Source: Tubulanus polymorphus
Lineage: Eukaryota > Nemertea > Palaeonemertea > Tubulaniformes > Tubulanidae
Direction: 5' to 3'
Assembly (NCBI RefSeq): GCF_964204645.1
Contig: NC_134026.1
Span: 13,048,450 to 13,112,449, forward strand
Length of the DNA stretch: 64,000 nucleotides
The position numbers and the translations under genes were made by a program. Under the pieces are notes generated by a model. It saw only the letters and a program-made list of their open reading frames with translations. It was not told the origin of the DNA and made no database searches. Positions 42,201-54,592 of this stretch are shown piece by piece (position 1 is the first letter of the stretch; every line of letters begins with the position of its first letter).

Positions 42201-43534
42201 TTAACCCTTACAATACCACTACCGTATGGCATATGGTACAAACTGAAGCTAGCATACCCGCACCGTGATACGGTATCGCTTAACCCTTCTTCTAGAAAGG
42301 CATATCTATCAGTATCAGCTGTTGCTGCCATCTGCATAAAATCCAATATGGCAACAGCCAGGAAAATACAATTTGGCTGGATGAAACGGTTCAGCAGCTC
42401 GTATAAGATGCTGACAGTGATGCTGGTGACCTGGAATTTGGTAGTGAACAAATTGAGAGTGACAACGAATATGACAGCAGCAGTTCAGATGATGAGACTT
42501 AGTCAGAAAATAGGTTTATAGTGCCGGCAATGATTTTGATGATGAAAATGAAATCAGTGACAATTTTTTAGACCCTGTTGATACGATTGTCATGGCAACA
42601 GACACCAATAACAATTATGAAGAACAAGAAACCGTCCCTCCTCAAGGTCACATATATCCAAATTATTTGTCTTATTTGTAAGCCCAAAGGTTATCAACAC
42701 CATGGTTTACAATGTATCAGTGTCAAATACATAGGTATCAATTTTCTGAGGCCTGAAATTATACCCCAATGAAACCCCTTACATCCTGCCTTCCGTCATA
42801 TCGGTGGAAAAGGGGTAAATCAGTGGAAAAATAAATCTTTTAGTTGTGCTATTGCTTTGAAATTTTTACTACATAAAGTAAGGATATATGGCATACAATT
42901 TCAGTTGGAATTGAAAAGATCAGTGCATTTTGCTGGGAGACAGAGCAGTTTATCTGAAACTTTTTAGTGAATTTTTTTCATGGCGGCCATCTTGGAGTAT
43001 GTGACCTTGACCTCAAGTTCACTTATACCCACATTATTTATGTCTACTTTGTTGGCCCAAAAGTTATCAACAACATGCTATATAATTTTTCTGTGTCAGA
43101 TACCTTGGTAATTTGGTTTCCATAGACAAGTGGCAGTCCAATATCAATAGTCGACAAAAACCCACGATAAAAAATAAAAAAAAATAAATATGAGTCAGCT
43201 TTTATTCTAAAAAACTCTGACTTCAAAGACAATTCCAATTTAGGTTTCTGCCCCCCAAAATAAACTCCTTAGTCTCTATATACTAACAGCTATAGGGATC
43301 ACTTAGTTACCTTGTTGCTAAATTTTATATTGTTATAACTGTACAATAAATCAGTTTTTGAAAATGGCTCATAGATTAGAGTCGAAACGTCAAACTACCA
43401 GATAGTTTTTCTTTTTATTGTGGGTTTTTGTCGACCTTGGTACTTATTCCATGAAGCCTCAAATATACCCCTATAAACCCCTAAATTTCCTCCGGTACAG
43501 CAGCGGAGACACTATGTGGTATTGAAAGGGTTAA
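42201..43534 (+). mobile_element. piggyBac-type element, 1.33-kb deletion derivative
   Basis: TTAA at 42,201 is followed by CCCTTACAATACCAC, and at the other end GTGGTATTGAAAGGG is followed by TTAA at 43,531. The termini are complementary in 14 of 15 bases. TTAA target duplication and CCC-starting termini define piggyBac. The interior (1326 bp) is too short for a complete transposase and holds only the N-terminal remnant at 42,348. A second inner inverted repeat (GTCGACAAAAACCCAC at 43,150, complement at 43,420-43,435) is also present. Confidence 0.85.
42348..42640 (+). pseudogene. piggyBac transposase N-terminus, remnant
   Basis: The ATG at 42,348 begins MATARKIQFGW. After a shift at about 42,382 a DETVQQL-like reading leads into an acidic Ser/Asp/Glu-rich stretch (EQIESDNEYDSSSSDDET, near 42,445-42,500) and, after another shift, DNFLDPVDTIVMATDTNN. 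Acidic, Asp/Ser-rich leaders are normal at the start of piggyBac transposases. The DDD catalytic core and the C-terminal zinc finger are absent. Its position inside TTAA-flanked piggyBac termini supports the call. Confidence 0.55.
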
Positions 43535-44101
43535 AGCTGTTCATATCCTAAAATAAAGAAAAATCTAATATCAATATTATGAGCAGAATGTCAAAGGTCG
43601 GCAGAAATTGCTTGAGACGTTGTTGAATAAAATGTGGAGACTATTGAATTATTCCATCCACTAGCTGGCTTAAGTTAAAAATACTCAATCAAAAGTCAAA
43701 GGAATCTCTGTTACGCCTATTCAAATACATGTATGTATTAAGATATTTTTTTTCTTGTTTGTCTGCTTGCATTGCGGACGTATACGTCTAATCACACAAT
43801 TTAGAGGCATTCATGAGGATTAAACTATACACACCAATCGCTGACACTCACCTTAGACCATACAGATACAATAACGAAGAGTAATGCACGTCACTAACGA
43901 TCGACGCAGTACAACATGGCGCGGCTTACTTGTCATTAAGAAACTTCTTTTGTACATTTATTCAACAGAATGATAGATTTTAACTGGTATCATTGATGTA
44001 TATAGCTGATGAATTGCAGAACTATTCAACCGAATCACAACTTAATGTTTTGTTTTCTCCGATGCCATTTTGAACGAACCTCTTTCGTCGATACGATAAC
44101 T
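43535..44101. other. No gene recognised; possible promoter of the pogo gene
   Basis: Includes a CAACATGGCGCGGC YY1-like word at about 43,912 and GATGCCATTTTGAAC at about 44,060, shortly before the candidate first exon. These are motif observations only. Confidence 0.3.
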
Positions 44102-47100
44102 ATGGTTCGAAGTTGTTTTACAACTTCAAACCAAAAACTAGAAAATCAGGTGGTATTAACATAAAAGGTTCCCCGACCTTTTTGCCACGTATGAGAAGCT
44201 GGCTCATCATAAATATGTCGCTTAATGTAAGTATTGATACAATACTCATTGCTTATCGTTATTACCTACGACCGCATAGCAGACAACTCAGTTGAGATTC
44301 TTTCTGAAAGACACTTTTGCCAGTTGGTTTGAGTCATTGGACATTTGGTGATGGGCACAGGATGGGCATTATGCAGACTCAATTTGGTTATGGTAGGAAT
44401 TTATGAATTATATCTCCAACTATATTTGTAGACAAAACATCATAATCAAAAACGGCCAATTAAAAGGAAATGATTTTTGGAATGTTTTATTTGTTTTGAT
44501 ATTTTGGCTTGAGGGCCCAGCACACAAGTCCAATTACATTTGCAGTGAAAAGGGTTGCTTAATAATGACGATAATATATTAAATTCTGTTGATTTGAATT
44601 TTTCTTAAATTCAGTTTTTAAATGTTTAGTATTTACACATTTTCTTTTTGATATAGAACTTACCATCTGAAATATTTACTATTTTTGGTTGAAAATCTTC
44701 TGTTGTTTTACGAAAAACCTATAAATATAAATAGACCTACTTGAAAAACATTGTTGAATAGGTAACAATTACTTCAGAGCTGTCTTTATACAAGGACAAA
44801 ATTAGGGAAACAAACAAGAGGCCCATGGGCCTCGAAGCATTGGTAGATTATATTGTGGTAAGGTATTAAGTGGTAAATGTATTATTACATCTGCCGGCAA
44901 ATGTTCTATGACGATGTTGATTGGGAGGACCTAACTTAAGGTCAATTTGAGTTTTTGTTGATACTGAAAATGAATTTCATTTTTCTGCCGAACAATGTAG
45001 CCTAGGCTATTTGTATTGTTAAACCTCATTAATGCTATTCTGTGAAAAAGACAAAACTAGTTTATTCTGATGTTTTCCATCATGCCCCAGCTAAAAAATT
45101 AGCATCAATCAAGATTTGGATACAAAAACCCATCTAAAACAACATTTTGGCACTTTCGTCTGTACAGCCTGCAGTTTTCCCATGTCCCTGAGAAAATTGT
45201 TGCTAGGTATGAGAATTGAACATAAGCTCAATGATAATTCTAGACATTGTGTCAATAGATAGGTAGGCTAATATTCCTCAGTGCCGTATGTAGATTATAA
45301 ATACCCGTAAATTTTTTCACTATCATGCATGATTTTTAACCAATTTTTTAGTCAAAATCTCGAACTGTCAGCAAATAAACTAAGATATTGTATCAATTGT
45401 GGCATTTATTATCATAGTTCCACTAGCTTCATGCACACCATTAAGCAGAGTTTTGATTAAAATATTTTTCAATTTATTAATTAATTCTTGGTTGAAATTT
45501 TAATGGAATCAATGACCCTTTGAATCATATACCACTGTAAATTTGTCATAAACTGCATACCAAGTCCTCTGAAAATATAAAACAGATATCTCATAAAGTT
45601 ATGATAATAAGACTAAGAATTGCCTTTCATTCACAGAAAGGGAAGCAGATATGTACAGGCACGTATAAGTGGGAATCGTGAGACAATTACAATCATGGCT
45701 TGCGGTAATGCGGCAGGGCAGATGTTAGCGCCGAATGTCATCTTCAAAGGGAAAACTGCAGCATCCCTGCAGTGTGTTGATTCCAACCGAGCACCTCCCG
45801 GAACCACAGTGTCTGTATCTGAAAGTGGATGGACAAAGCAGGTTACAAATAATAGGCCTATACATAACCAGGAATCAACAACTTACTTTTAATCTATCTG
45901 ACTGTTCATAATTTGTATCATAATAGGGAATCGCAACACTGTGGTTTAAAAAGAGCTTTTTGCCAGCAATTGGCCGAGTTCGTCCGCAAGTTCTGATTTC
46001 AGATGGCCACAACAGCCATAATTTCTTAGAATTGGTGGAACTGGCTCGCGAAAATAACATCAAATTAGTTGAATTACCAGAGCACACATCACACTGGCTA
46101 CAGCCTCTAGATCGGTAGGTCTTCTTGCCCTTATTGATGTATACAATGTTATTTGATGTTTAAGTGTTCTTTTTTTTTAGAATGTGTTTTAAAATGTTGA
46201 AGTCCTTATGGAATGGCCTCTGTCAAAACTTCTCAAATCAAGATCCAGGACAAATCATCAATAAGAGTTGCTTTTTTGAGATTTTTACACCAACCTGACA
46301 AAGCATCTCACCTGAGTACTTGATTAATGGATTCAGGTCGTATGGAATTTATCCATTCGATCCATCGATAATTCCACCAGAGGCATTTCTACCATCCACC
46401 ACTACAGTTGCAACAGTCATCGCTGATGTAGTGAGTTATTTTCTATCCGTGTCATATGATCTTACCAAGTTGAATGAGAATACAATGATGCGTATTGGTA
46501 TTTTAGATCGCCGATCGTACACCATCTAGTGATGTTCTGTTGTTGGGATCAAATAAGGTATGACTTTTTACACTAAAACATATAAAACATAAATATAGTC
46601 AAAAATCATTTAAAATATTTTGCAATGACCTGTAACCTTAATTACTATATAGAATCAATTAACGAGTGAAAATCCATCTCAGGTGTGAAACAAAAAAATC
46701 TTTATCAATTAGGTTCATTGTTTGTTAATTAGTTGAAAAACCATTTCATGAGGTGTGAATAGTGATTTAATTTCACTTCAACTTTTTTATGATTTATTTA
46801 ATTTGTTAGACTAATGACCTGTTCGAGTATTGTTCGAGTATTGCCTTAAAGGCAATGGAATCAGCCATTTCATCGGAAATGAAGAAAAAATTTGAAGAAC
46901 GTTACACCGAAGGCTGTGACTTTACTAATGATGCACTGTATTGAGCATGGAAAATTTTGAAAACTAAATCATCAGCTGAAGTTATCGGTAGCTTCCCGAT
47001 CGAAAAAAACTCATTCCCACGTAAGAGTTAAGATCATTTTTAAAACAATGATAATACTTATTCGCCATGTAAATATGCAGTATGAATAATATATAATTAC

Positions 47101-48274
47101 AAACAAGTTGCATATACTTACTGATTAATTTTTATGTACTTAGCTGATCCGGACTATGATGTGCTGGATTATCCCGTACTGCGATGCCAACTGAAAAGAA
47201 AAGAAAACGCGATGATAAGCGTTATTTCATTCTAACTGCGGATGATGCATACACAAGTGCGGTTTCAAAACAGAAGTTGAAAGAACAAAAAGAAAAGGAA
47301 AAAGTGGAAAGAAGGAAAAAGAAATGTTTCACAACAGTAAGTTAAAGAACAGTTCTACGATTCATATCAAACGGTGAAAAACACACATCATAAAGAAATT
47401 AATTCAATAATTAATAAAAACTCTTGCAGGCTTCAACAAGACCAGAAAATAGAACTTGCTCCATTAATCCTGTAAGTTGAAAAAGATCTCTTGAAATGAG
47501 CTAATTTAATGAAAATTATATTCATACTTTGTATTCCTTTATTGTACAGGCTCTATCAAGACCAGACGAGGAACCATCATTCGTAGCTCACGTAAGTAAA
47601 AGAAGATCCAAAATCATACGCTCAGGGCTGTAGTTAACACTTTTCACATAAAAAAGGGTAGGCTAAAAAGATAAAAAAAAGTTTATCAAACAGTGATTAG
47701 GCACGACGATTTTACGTGAAATCAAGAATGGGTATAATGTGTAATTTTGAATATCTTTCAGGATCCTGAGTCAGAGACGAGTGGTTTGAATATGGTTCAT
47801 GAGATCAACATAAGATAAATTGCTTGCTGGGCTTGGAGATATAAAATATAGATAAATGGTCAATAGTAATAAGTAATTCATCTGTACCAGGGTACTTTGT
47901 TTGTAGTGAAGGTTCATATGTTGCTCTGTATCAGGAAGGTCAGAAGGGAAGGAAACACCTTTACTTCGGAGTGGTATGTATAAATCGGCTGAATTTTATC
48001 TGAAAGGAAAAATACAATTCATTTGATTGTTAAATTTTACTACTTGCAGATTCTAGAAATAGTGGATTATGGAGAATCGATGTCAGTTCAATTTCTCGAA
48101 CAATATTGCCAAAAGAATCTATTCGTTTGGCCTAATGTGGAACTAATTGAAGAGCATCCAGTTATGAAAGTCTTGAATAACTTGGAACCACCAGAGGTTG
48201 TCAACACGAGGATGCAGATGGCGTTCAAAGCTGCAGAATTTTCGAAAACTTGCGATTTGTTTGTGTGTATCTAA
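44102..48274 (+). pseudogene. pogo-type transposase gene, at least ten exons, two nonsense codons and a frameshift
   Basis: Candidate exon 1 (44,102-44,227): MVR then, in another frame, FKPKTRKSGG, like the psq/HTH start of pogo proteins; donor AAT|GTAAGT. Firm exons: 45,637-45,841 (YVQARISGNRETITIMACGN, then an IFKGK and SESGWTKQ), 45,927-46,114 ([12 protein letters not shown] with catalytic Asp, then [14 protein letters not shown]), 46,181-46,430 (LKSLWNGLCQNFSNQDPGQI, TGA at 46,296 where Trp is expected, then INGFRSYGIYPFDPSIIPPE), 46,507-46,557, 46,810-47,020 (ALKAMESAIS; TGA near 46,942), 47,144-47,337 (frameshift near 47,190; basic Lys-rich), 47,430-47,471, 47,550-47,591, 47,762-47,818, 47,907-47,973 (EGSYVALYQEGQKG) and 48,050-48,274. 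All borders are GT-AG and most phases agree. The DDE_1 core and C-terminal region match pogo/Tigger/Jerky-type proteins. Exons between 44,228 and 45,636 (CENP-B-type HTH and first catalytic Asp) were not found. Confidence 0.75.
47430..47591 (+). repeat. Pair of 42-nt mini-exons
   Basis: 47,430-47,471 (ASTRPENRTCSINP) and 47,550-47,591 (ALSRPDEEPSFVAH) are each exactly 42 nt, phase 0, start GCTxxATCAAGACCAGA-like, and have strong acceptors and GTAAGT donors. They look like products of an exon duplication. Confidence 0.6.
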
Positions 48275-48299
48275 TTCTATATTTTGTTACGATAGGCCT

Positions 48300-48500
48300 T
48301 CAGTTGTTTTGTTATTATTATATAGGTATCTATGTGTAAGTATGTAGATGTTATATGTATACATTAATGTTAAAATATTTGTATGTATGTGATAATGTTT
48401 GTATGTATAATGTATGTTGTATATATGTATGTATGTTAATATGTATGTATGTATTTATGTTAGTATGTATGTTTATATGTATGTATGTATGATATTCAGC
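48300..48500 (+). repeat. TATG/GTAT microsatellite in the 3' untranslated region
   Basis: Degenerate TATGTATG runs from about 48,340 to 48,490, after the pogo gene stop. Confidence 0.8.
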
Positions 48501-48578
48501 CTATGTTACAAGTATCTATGTTGTTTGTTACTCTTATTGTTACTCTCTAGTCTGTTTAATATTTTTAAATATTTGTGC

Positions 48579-48584
48579 AATAAA
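48579..48584 (+). terminator. Polyadenylation signal AATAAA of the pogo-type gene
   Basis: AATAAA 305 bases after the stop codon, followed by T-rich and GT-containing sequence (TTTATGACTTTCTGTC). A plausible 3' end at about 48,600. Confidence 0.5.
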
Positions 48585-48600
48585 AATTTATGACTTTCTG

Positions 48601-49158
48601 TCAGGCCTTTTAGGCCCACATGTTATAGTTATTTAGTTTATTTACGTGTACCTTCTTGACGGCTTGCTGCACTTTCAAAGGTCTTCCTTTTATCCTGATG
48701 AACACTAACGGACAAAATTTTTTCATAATATATCAACCATCTAGTAAGTTGTAGAGATTTTTCCGCTCCATTGAAAAATAATTATTTATGGGATTCGAAC
48801 CCAAATGATGTGTTTATCCATAGAAGTATCCGATCTAACCAGTTATTACTCAATAATGCTACCACCCCCGTAGAAGCGATAAGTATAACCCAACTACGTT
48901 CTTATAGCCTAGTTTCATAGAGTACAGGCACAAAAGTAACAAATATTTGAATTTCCGAATTTATGTTGTGTCTGTAAATGTCTCCAACTGGTAAGTAATT
49001 TTATTAAATATGTTTCAAATCGATTCTGGAGTAATAAATAGAAGTAGAAATATCTGGCTGTTAAAATATCCGCCTCTCGGCGCATTTGCTCATGCCGAAA
49101 AATCATCCGTCAAAACAGCGCATCCGAAAATTACGTGGACTTACCCTAGGTAAACCAA
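48601..49158. other. No gene recognised
   Basis: Contains a B-box-like GGTTCGAATCC on the minus strand near 48,790 (see rejected items) and one 63-codon minus frame without motif. Confidence 0.4.
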
Positions 49159-50397
49159 ACTAGGGGTCCAGGGACACCATGCCCACTTGGGAAGTGGTTT
49201 CAAATGCTCAACAATCTAACAATTTCAATATTCGACGCCCCCGGGTGACCATATACAAAAACCAATGACCTTGAAACTCACCACAATCATAGAACATGTC
49301 AGCAGCTACGATTTTGTAATTGATTGTGATAACAAAATATGCGTCGTTACCAATTTAATATGGAAATACTAAGTTATTCTACTATTCAACGCCCCCTGGT
49401 GACCATATTCAAAACCCAATAACCTTGTCACTCACCACAATCCTAGAACATGTCATGAACTTTGCAATTGATCATGGTAACAAAATATGCCTAGGTACCA
49501 ATATGATAAGGAAATACAAGGTTATTCTACTATTCAACGCCCCCTGGTGACCATATCGAAAACTTATTTCCTTAAAACTCACCACAATCATAGACGATGT
49601 CATGAGCTACAACTTTGCAATTTATTGTGGTGACAAAATATGTATTGGTACAAATATAATATAGAAATACTAAGATATTATTCAATGCCCCTGGTGGCAA
49701 TATACAAAAACCAATGAACTTGAAACTCACCACAATCATAGAACACGTTATATGCTACAACTTTCTAATTGTTCCATTGTCGTAACAAAATATGCTTAGG
49801 TATCAATATAATGTCGAAAAACTTTTTCCCACATACGATGAGTACTGGTGACACCAAGATGGCCGCCAATTGCGTCGTAATTGGCTGATCAAAAATACAG
49901 GTCTCAGGTATAAAACATCCCTTTCCAAAGAATACCCATCACAAATCGCAATGAGAAATGGCAAACCAGTAGCAAGCTACAGGACTCAGAATTCGGGCCA
50001 AAATTGACATTTTTGGGCACTTAAAAGATCCTAGGACGACCATCTTGAGTCCGATCAACCCGATTTTTCTTATGCTGATGGGTCCTGGGAGAGTTCAAAC
50101 GTACAAAAAAGATCAAAGTAATTGATCGAGTCTTCTTCAATATTTCCCTCAAAAAATTCAAAAACGTGTAAAAAGTGATGATTTTGGCGAACAACAATGG
50201 CTGCCAGTTGACCATCTTAATTCTGACAGGGCCAGTTGAAGATGTGTCTAGGGTAGATACATGTATAACCCAAATATCAAGACAAGAAGCGTCTTCAAAA
50301 CTTCCCAAAATAACTGGATTCCGTCTACGGACGGACTGACGGACGAAAAATGAACGCAATAGCCTGCTGGGACTAAAGTCCCCAAGTGGGCAAAAAA
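49159..50397 (+). repeat. Composite interspersed repeat (4 core units)
   Basis: Starts ACTAGGGGTCCAGGGACACC, ends CCCCAAGTGGGCAAAAAA. The core unit starting TTCAACGCCCCCTGG occurs at 49,231, 49,385, 49,533 and 49,681 (spacing 148-154). It is closest to the copy at 24,389 but has one more core unit. Open frames inside it are repeat translations. Confidence 0.9.
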
Positions 50398-51518
50398 TTA
50401 CGGAAAATATTATTTATATTTAGCAGTGGCATATTAATTGGGTGCTCTTCGATTAACGGAAATATTCACCCGCATATTCTTTATTGCGACAAGTCTGGGG
50501 CACAAACACGGCACTTTACTATGAATTACAGAAACATGAAAAAGGGCAAGCAAGAAGTCTATACGGGGTACCAGTAGGATATTAAGCGTGAAGCCGTCTA
50601 AACCCTTTAATAGTGTCAGTGGTGATAGTTTGAGGCCTCTGTTAATATTCTCGCTATATAAGAATTCTTTTTTTGTCAATATATCGTCTAGTACTAAATT
50701 CTCGCCACAGTTATGATATAGATCTTTTGCACTGGTAATAACCATGCCTCCCGCTATTGCCCGCAGTTCCATTCCCCTTGTGTTAAGGGAATCGTTTAAC
50801 GTATTCAGATGTGTTAGCTGCATGATAATCATGTTTAGGCCCTTTTTTATAATAAGTTGGATTACAGATTTGACGGGGAAAAAAATGAAAACAAAGAAAA
50901 TATTGTTTTCTCAAAACATTGAATTTATTACTAATTTAGTGATTGGGGGCGGGATTTGCAAAAAAAACAAGAAATTCTAAAAATGGGCTTGCTGACATGT
51001 TCGTACTAAGAGCTTGGTGGTTTTGTATTTCTGTTGTAGAATTAATCGAACTGATAACTTTTTAAAGAGCTAAGAAATCGGTGTTGTCTTACATTCATGT
51101 TACATGAAATATCATACACCCGCACACCGGGAATCGGAATGGTTTTATTGTAGACATGGACCAAGTTAGTGCAAGCTTTTAGATGGTTGTTATATGATGG
51201 TTGCCGAATATTGCGGTTTCTTTTCGGAATGTATCATATGTTGATAATTGCTAGAATACTAACGAGGACTGCGCTGAAATAATTTTGCATGCTGCATAGA
51301 CAAATTTACAGCTCAAAGAGAAAAGGGGACTAACTCGAGTGACTTCAGGTGAAGAAGCGAACACGAAAACAGACAGGAGCCACAATTATTTTTTCTTATT
51401 AAATGATAAAGACATAAAGCAAGAATAAGTTGCATTTCCTTCAAATGAAAATCCACTATGATCATCCGATAAAGTTAAAAGCCACCACAAACTATCGCCC
51501 CCTGGCTCTGTGGGACTA
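50398..51518. other. No repeat matched; one unrecognised minus-strand ORF
   Basis: See the separate entry for 50,434-50,832. The remainder to 51,518 has no motif I recognise. Confidence 0.4.
50434..50832 (-). CDS. Unrecognised 132-codon ORF
   Basis: Open on the minus strand with a mixed, protein-like composition (for example MELRAIAGGMVITSAKDLYH and ENINRGLKLSPLTLLKGLDG). No zinc, catalytic, signal-peptide or coiled-coil pattern is evident. The middle hydrophobic piece (GFTLNILLVPRIDFLLALFH) could be membrane-associated. It lies between two composite-repeat copies and has no obvious intron borders or neighbours. It may be an exon of a host gene, a piece of an unknown element, or chance. Confidence 0.25.
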   Translation of the reverse strand: MIIMQLTHLNTLNDSLNTRGMELRAIAGGMVITSAKDLYHNCGENLVLDDILTKKEFLYSENINRGLKLSPLTLLKGLDGFTLNILLVPRIDFLLALFHVSVIHSKVPCLCPRLVAIKNMRVNISVNRRAPN

Positions 51519-51951
51519 GGAATTCTGGCCAAAATTGACATTTTTGGGTACAAAAAGGTCATAGGACGGCCACCTTGAGTCTGATCGACCCAATTTTCCT
51601 AAAGGCTCATGTATCCTTGTGGGATTCAAATATATAGGAAAGACCAAGGTAATTGATCAAAGTATCTTCAAAATTTCCCTCAAAAACTTCAAAAATGTGT
51701 AAAAAGAACTGATTTTGGCGAACAACAATGGCTGCAAGTCGGCCATCTTGATTCTGACAGGGCCAGTTTTTCAGCTTGAAGATGTGTCTAGGGTAGATAC
51801 ATGTATAACCCAAACATCAAGAAATAACATTGAAGCGTCTTTAAGACTTCCCAAATAACTGGATTCCATCTACAGACCGACAAACGGACGGACGAAGGAC
51901 GAAAAGTGAACACAATAGCCCACTGGGACTTAAGTCCCAAGTGGGCTAAAA
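51519..51951 (+). repeat. Composite repeat, 5'-truncated copy
   Basis: Begins in the GGCCAAAATTGACATTTTTG section and ends CCCAAGTGGGCTAAAAA. It lacks the core units. Confidence 0.85.
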
Positions 51952-51959
51952 AGGCATAA

Positions 51960-52354
51960 AAAAGGTCACATTGAGGGCCATCTTGTGTCTCGATGGCACA
52001 ATTTTTCTCATGCTGATGCATCATGGGGGAAAAATTCTGAAAGATCAAGATAATTGATCAAAGTGTGCTCAAAATTTCCAAAATTTAAAATCTTCAAAAT
52101 TTCATAAATATGCAAAAGTGCTTATTTTGACAAAAAACAATGGCAGCCATCTTAATTCTGATCGGGCAAGTTTTCAGTCAGCAGATGTATCGAGGGTAGA
52201 TACATGTATAAACCAAAGAGAATAATCTATTGAAGCAACTCCTAAGTTTCCCAATATAACTGGATTCCGTCTCAGACAAACAGATGGACTAACGGACAGA
52301 CGAAAAGTGAACGCAATAGCCAGATGGGACAAAACGTCCTAAGTGGCCTAAAAA
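51960..52354 (+). repeat. Composite repeat, second truncated copy in tandem
   Basis: Starts 9 bases after the previous copy (AAAAGGTCACATTGAGGGCC) and ends CCTAAGTGGCCTAAAAA. It is more diverged. Same strand as the other copies. Confidence 0.8.
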
Positions 52355-53429
52355 TGTGATAGGACCTAAGTTAAAACATATGGCCAGAATGATCTACAAC
52401 CGATCTGACCCTTAAGCGACCAACTGTTTTGTTTCGACCTTTCATTTATCCTGTGTATTTCTCCCTGAATTTTAGTTGGACCCATTTCAATACCGCTATT
52501 AAATCAAACATGCTGGATTACCTGTGGAAAATAGGTCTTGTGACATTTATCAGAATGTGGAAGGCAGCTGTCATTTCTATAAACACCATACAAACCAGCT
52601 GTAATAAAAGATATATACGCTTGAAATTAAAGTATAATACTAGACCTAGTACAATATTAACCATTTTCTACAACTAAAGGTTCGATCAGGGGCCTCGCTT
52701 AGTTATTAGCGCATTTTAGTCACAATAATCAATGAGGCCTCATGATAATATTTGAAAACAGCATCCAAAAATTTTTCGCCTTTTCAGCATTTCGAGGATA
52801 ACCAATTACTTATTTTTCTAATAAATAAATGTGCTTTCCTTTCAAATAGAAATACATTAAGTAGTCCTTATAAGAATGAAACCACAAAAAGGCTAGGTGA
52901 ATTGCCAGTGAATTGTTCCAAAGTTTAAGTTGACACTGACTTAGGCTAGATAAAAATGTCATCTCATTCTGGTGAGTTGATGCACTAAACAAATATACAA
53001 ATGAACGAGATAACAAGGTAGGTAGAGAGAGGTATCGTTGAAAAATGCGAGCGCACCCCGGCTTCGATCCAGAAACCTACTACACCACACACGAGCACAT
53101 CATCATACTTGTTCGATAAGCAATTAGACGTAGCTTAAATATCAAAATCACCCCTACATACATTCTTGTTCACTCATCTGACGCGGTAAAGTTCTTTTAC
53201 GTGAGATTAATTCATGATACATGACTACATGCACAGTTGGAATGGGGCAATGGGAGATTACATATCTGTCTGAATTTAACAATACCTTTGCTGTTACTTA
53301 TTGAATCTGAGGCTGCTAATATCACTTAGCAGCGTATTCAGACTTGAGTAAATCTATATACTAATCTCATCATAAGTTAACCTGGGGGTGGGGGCATGGG
53401 CATTCATGTCCAGAAATTACACAGAACAG
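52355..53429. other. No gene recognised
   Basis: An 82-codon frame at 52,429-52,677 and a 68-codon minus frame at 52,810-53,016 lack motifs. Confidence 0.4.
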
Positions 53430-53710
53430 AAAGTAATAACTTCCCGAGGATTTTTCTCCGGAATTGTGCCCGAAATTATCGGATGATTTATTTCCAGAAT
53501 ATTTCTGGCCAGAGGTCAGATTTCCGGAGGATTTTTTTCCGGCATATTTCTGGCCGGGATGAGGGGTGGGCAGAATTCCGGAGGATTTCTTTCCAGAGGG
53601 GTTTTGATGTTTAGAAGTGTGAGGGTGTAGGGGTTAGGGTTTCGATGTGTTAGGGTTTAGGGAGTCTGCATTTGATGCGTTAGGGTTTACTGGGTTAGGG
53701 TTAAGGTAGG
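53430..53710 (+). repeat. CCGGAGGATTT repeats followed by telomere-like words
   Basis: Degenerate units TTTCCGGAGGATTTTTTTCC and ATATTTCTGGCC repeat over 53,440-53,600. Then 53,625-53,710 carries GGGTTAGGGTTT/GTTAGGGTTTAGGG words. Confidence 0.7.
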
Positions 53711-54592
53711 AGCACACGAGCGTTTTTGTTTCACCTGATCGCGGCAAATTTAAATCGCCCGAAAAATTCGCTCATGCTGCCACTCATGGCGACGATTTTG
53801 TCAGCCGACTCGATTGCCTGGCGAATCTCCCGTATCAAACATGTTTGATATTTTCAGCTGATTATTTATGCCCGCTCGTATCGGGCGTACGAATTCGCAG
53901 GCGAATTTAATCGTCGCAATCAGGCGAAAAAAGGAACTTTCCGGAATTTTGCGGAAAATTCTGTTATGTGTAATTTCTGAACTTAACTGGGCACGGCAAT
54001 CTAACAGGGCATGAAATAGGTGCAAGATTGCATTAAGCATACCCTGGACTGTGAAAATTGATGCAATCGGATAAAAGAAACTATAAGATATATTTAAAAT
54101 ACCTCTCATGATTCTGTCTTGGGATGGACTTATTGAATGCGATGAAGCATTCACACTGCAAGAACGTTTGTTCTTTTTTTTCCTACATCTTCTTTGTTTG
54201 GGAGCAGGCATACCAGATACTCGACCAATAAGACTTTCATCAACCTGTAGGAAAAAGGGCTCAAATTCATATAATCTGACCTTGCGAACACATGCATATC
54301 CCAGCTCCCAAACTCAGGTCCAGCATCAACCTTGCATTTTATTGAAAATTGCAATGTAGTTATTTGGCATGTAATCCGTTATTCCCCAAAAAATTATTAA
54401 TTGATAAGATACCATTGCCATATATGACATCAATTAACAGATATAGGACAAAATGTAAATCTGTGGAATCAAAAATCGCTTGCAATCTTGGATGACACAA
54501 TGACCTAGAATCATGTTATGGTAGTCATCTAACATTCTTGAGTGAAATATCAATGCTCTACATGAGGCCAAGTAAAAAAGATGCCTTCCTTT
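53711..54592. other. No gene recognised
   Basis: 53,710-53,930 is rich in AATCGCC/GGCGAAT inverted words, hinting at another small transposon. A 136-codon minus frame (53,801-54,211) has no motif. Confidence 0.35.

Noticed and set aside
48782-48857. tRNA gene on the minus strand (B-box GGTTCGAATCC, ~75 nt, acceptor ends pairing 6 of 7)
   Set aside because: The D and anticodon stems cannot be formed and no CCA-adjacent or terminator context is clear. It is at best a tRNA-derived SINE relic or chance.
53020-53090. tRNA-like GGCTTCGATCC box
   Set aside because: No A-box at the right distance and no foldable acceptor stem.
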